A stretch of DNA of 64,000 nt. Origin: Flavobacterium sp. HJ-32-4. Lineage in GTDB: Bacteria > Bacteroidota > Bacteroidia > Flavobacteriales > Flavobacteriaceae. The DNA is taken from NCBI RefSeq assembly GCF_022532105.1, contig NZ_CP092832.1:992001-1056000 (forward strand), in the 5' to 3' direction. The notes under the pieces are model-generated. The model was not told the DNA's origin and did no database searches. It saw only the letters and a list, made by a program, of their open reading frames with translations. Shown one piece after another: positions 62,919 to 64,000 of this stretch. Numbering within the stretch: position 1 is the first letter of the stretch; each line of letters starts with the position of its first letter. The position numbers were made by a program, and so were the translations under genes.

Positions 62919-64000
62919 ATGAAAAACTCTACCCAATTACTCAAAAGAGTGGGCCTATGGATGGCCTTACTCCTGGTTCAGGTAGCCGTCGCACAGGGCC
63001 TGTCGGTCAGCGGAACGGTGAATGATGGCCAGGGGATGCCGCTGGCGGGTGCCAATGTAAAGGCACAGGGCGCCAGTACGGTTTCAGATGCAGACGGACG
63101 TTACAAGCTGTCAGGACTGAAACCAGGTGCGACGACGGTCAGCGTATCGTATGTCGGATCGAAAACCCAGGAGCGTTCGTTTGACCTCACATCCGATCGC
63201 ACCGAAGATTTTACCCTTCAGGATGAGGCAACGTCGCTTGACGATGTCGTGATTACAGGTGTGGTCAATCCACGTTCGAAAGTACGCTCAAGCGTGTCAA
63301 TTACGTCACTAGATGTGCAACAGGTCCAACAGGCCGCGCCGCGCTCCACTGCCGAGATCTTCCGTACCATTCCGGGTATCCGCTCAGAATCATCGGGTGG
63401 GGAAGGTAACTCCAACATCGCCGTACGCGGTGTGCCGATTTCGTCAGGTGGTTCCAAATACCTGCAGATCCAGGAAGACGGCCTACCCGTATTATTATAT
63501 GGTGACATCGCCTTTTCAACGGCCGATATCTTTACCCGTTTCGACGGAAACGTAGCGCGCATCGAAGCCATCCGTGGCGGTTCTGCGTCAACGTTGGCTT
63601 CCAACTCTCCGGGCGGTATCATCAACTTTATCAGCAAGACTGGTAAGACAGAAGGCGGAACACTGAGTTCTTCTTTCGGTTTGGATTACCGCAACTTCCG
63701 CACCGATTTCGATTATGGCGGATCATTGGGCAACAATTTCTATTTCCACACCGGCGGTTTCTACCGCAGCGGCGAGGGCGTGCGTGAAGCCGGCTTCAAT
63801 GCCAATGACGGTGGGCAATTCAAATTCAACATTACAAAAGAATTCGACAAAGGTTCGATCACGGTTTACACCAAATTCCTCAACGACCGCGCGGCTGCCT
63901 ACATGCCGATGCCAATCAAGGTAACAGGCACTAATTCAAGCCCGACGTGGAGCGACGTAGACGGTTATGACGCCACTACCGGTGCGTTGCAGACACCCTT
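62919..64000 (+). CDS. TonB-dependent receptor, N-terminal part (3' end outside window)
   Basis: The frame stays open to the window end, giving 360 residues. A signal peptide (to about residue 25, VAVAQG) is followed by a carboxypeptidase-regulatory-like domain (~27-105; VSGTVNDGQGMPLAGANVKAQG), a TonB box-like segment (DDVVITG), a plug domain (~115-225; STAEIFRTIPGIRSES, IAVRGVPI, RIEAIRGGSASTLASNSPGGIINFISKTG) and the start of the barrel. It imports a sugar, metal complex or other nutrient across the outer membrane, powered by TonB. The LacI regulator next door points to a carbohydrate. A SusD partner, if any, lies beyond the window. Confidence 0.93.
   Translation, partial: MKNSTQLLKRVGLWMALLLVQVAVAQGLSVSGTVNDGQGMPLAGANVKAQGASTVSDADGRYKLSGLKPGATTVSVSYVGSKTQERSFDLTSDRTEDFTLQDEATSLDDVVITGVVNPRSKVRSSVSITSLDVQQVQQAAPRSTAEIFRTIPGIRSESSGGEGNSNIAVRGVPISSGGSKYLQIQEDGLPVLLYGDIAFSTADIFTRFDGNVARIEAIRGGSASTLASNSPGGIINFISKTGKTEGGTLSSSFGLDYRNFRTDFDYGGSLGNNFYFHTGGFYRSGEGVREAGFNANDGGQFKFNITKEFDKGSITVYTKFLNDRAAAYMPMPIKVTGTNSSPTWSDVDGYDATTGALQTP

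Overview
The window reads as a chromosomal segment of a Flavobacteriaceae bacterium (Bacteroidota). Evidence is the TAnnTTTG-type -7 promoter boxes in front of many genes, almost no Shine-Dalgarno sequences, five Type IX secretion (T9SS) cargo proteins with C-terminal sorting domains, a TonB-dependent receptor with a carboxypeptidase-D-like N-terminal domain, and an atpD-atpC pair apart from the other F1Fo genes. Base composition looks near 50% GC, high for Flavobacterium-like genomes, so I do not name a species.

Layout. 0-2.8 kb: end of an SGNH hydrolase, then atpD-atpC. 2.8-8 kb: a secreted transglutaminase-like protein, a RIC-type Fe-S repair protein divergent from a PLP decarboxylase with two CRP/FNR-like sites between them, and a YHS / DM13 / beta-barrel group. 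8-16.9 kb: an accessory redox cluster (two SDRs, two aldo/keto reductases plus a relic of a third, an NAD(P)-binding protein, a secreted alpha/beta hydrolase) with an HxlR and two AraC regulators. 16.9-22 kb: a CPA1 antiporter, tRNA-Ser, membrane proteins, ribF. 22-25.5 kb: a secreted T9SS metalloprotease. 25.5-29.5 kb: pth, rplY, prs, tRNA-Leu and an unusual set of intergenic elements.

29.8-39 kb: one 3060-residue T9SS protein with 22 near-identical 66-residue repeats. 39-44.6 kb: a GntR-type regulator divergent from galM, a GH53 galactanase, galK and galT, a compact galactan/galactose module. 44.6-48.4 kb: tatD, an acyltransferase, asparaginase and gluQ on the minus strand. 48.5-55.7 kb: an aspartic-protease-fold gene and three tandem paralogous T9SS proteins. 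55.7-62.8 kb: sucB-sucA, small conserved proteins, a polyprenyl synthase and a LacI regulator divergent from a TonB-dependent receptor that runs off the end.

The least explained material is at 26.5-28.1 kb. Two 132-bp repeats with long terminal inverted repeats flank a GC-rich hairpin element. A second, opposite-strand element with the same conserved boxes lies between prs and rplY, and the paired segments differ in a compensatory way. Other signals worth checking are paired operators beside HxlR and LacI genes, a duplicated tRNA-Leu 3' end, and a set of genes whose -7 box ends 3-5 nt before the start codon. All calls come from reading the sequence; no database search was run.
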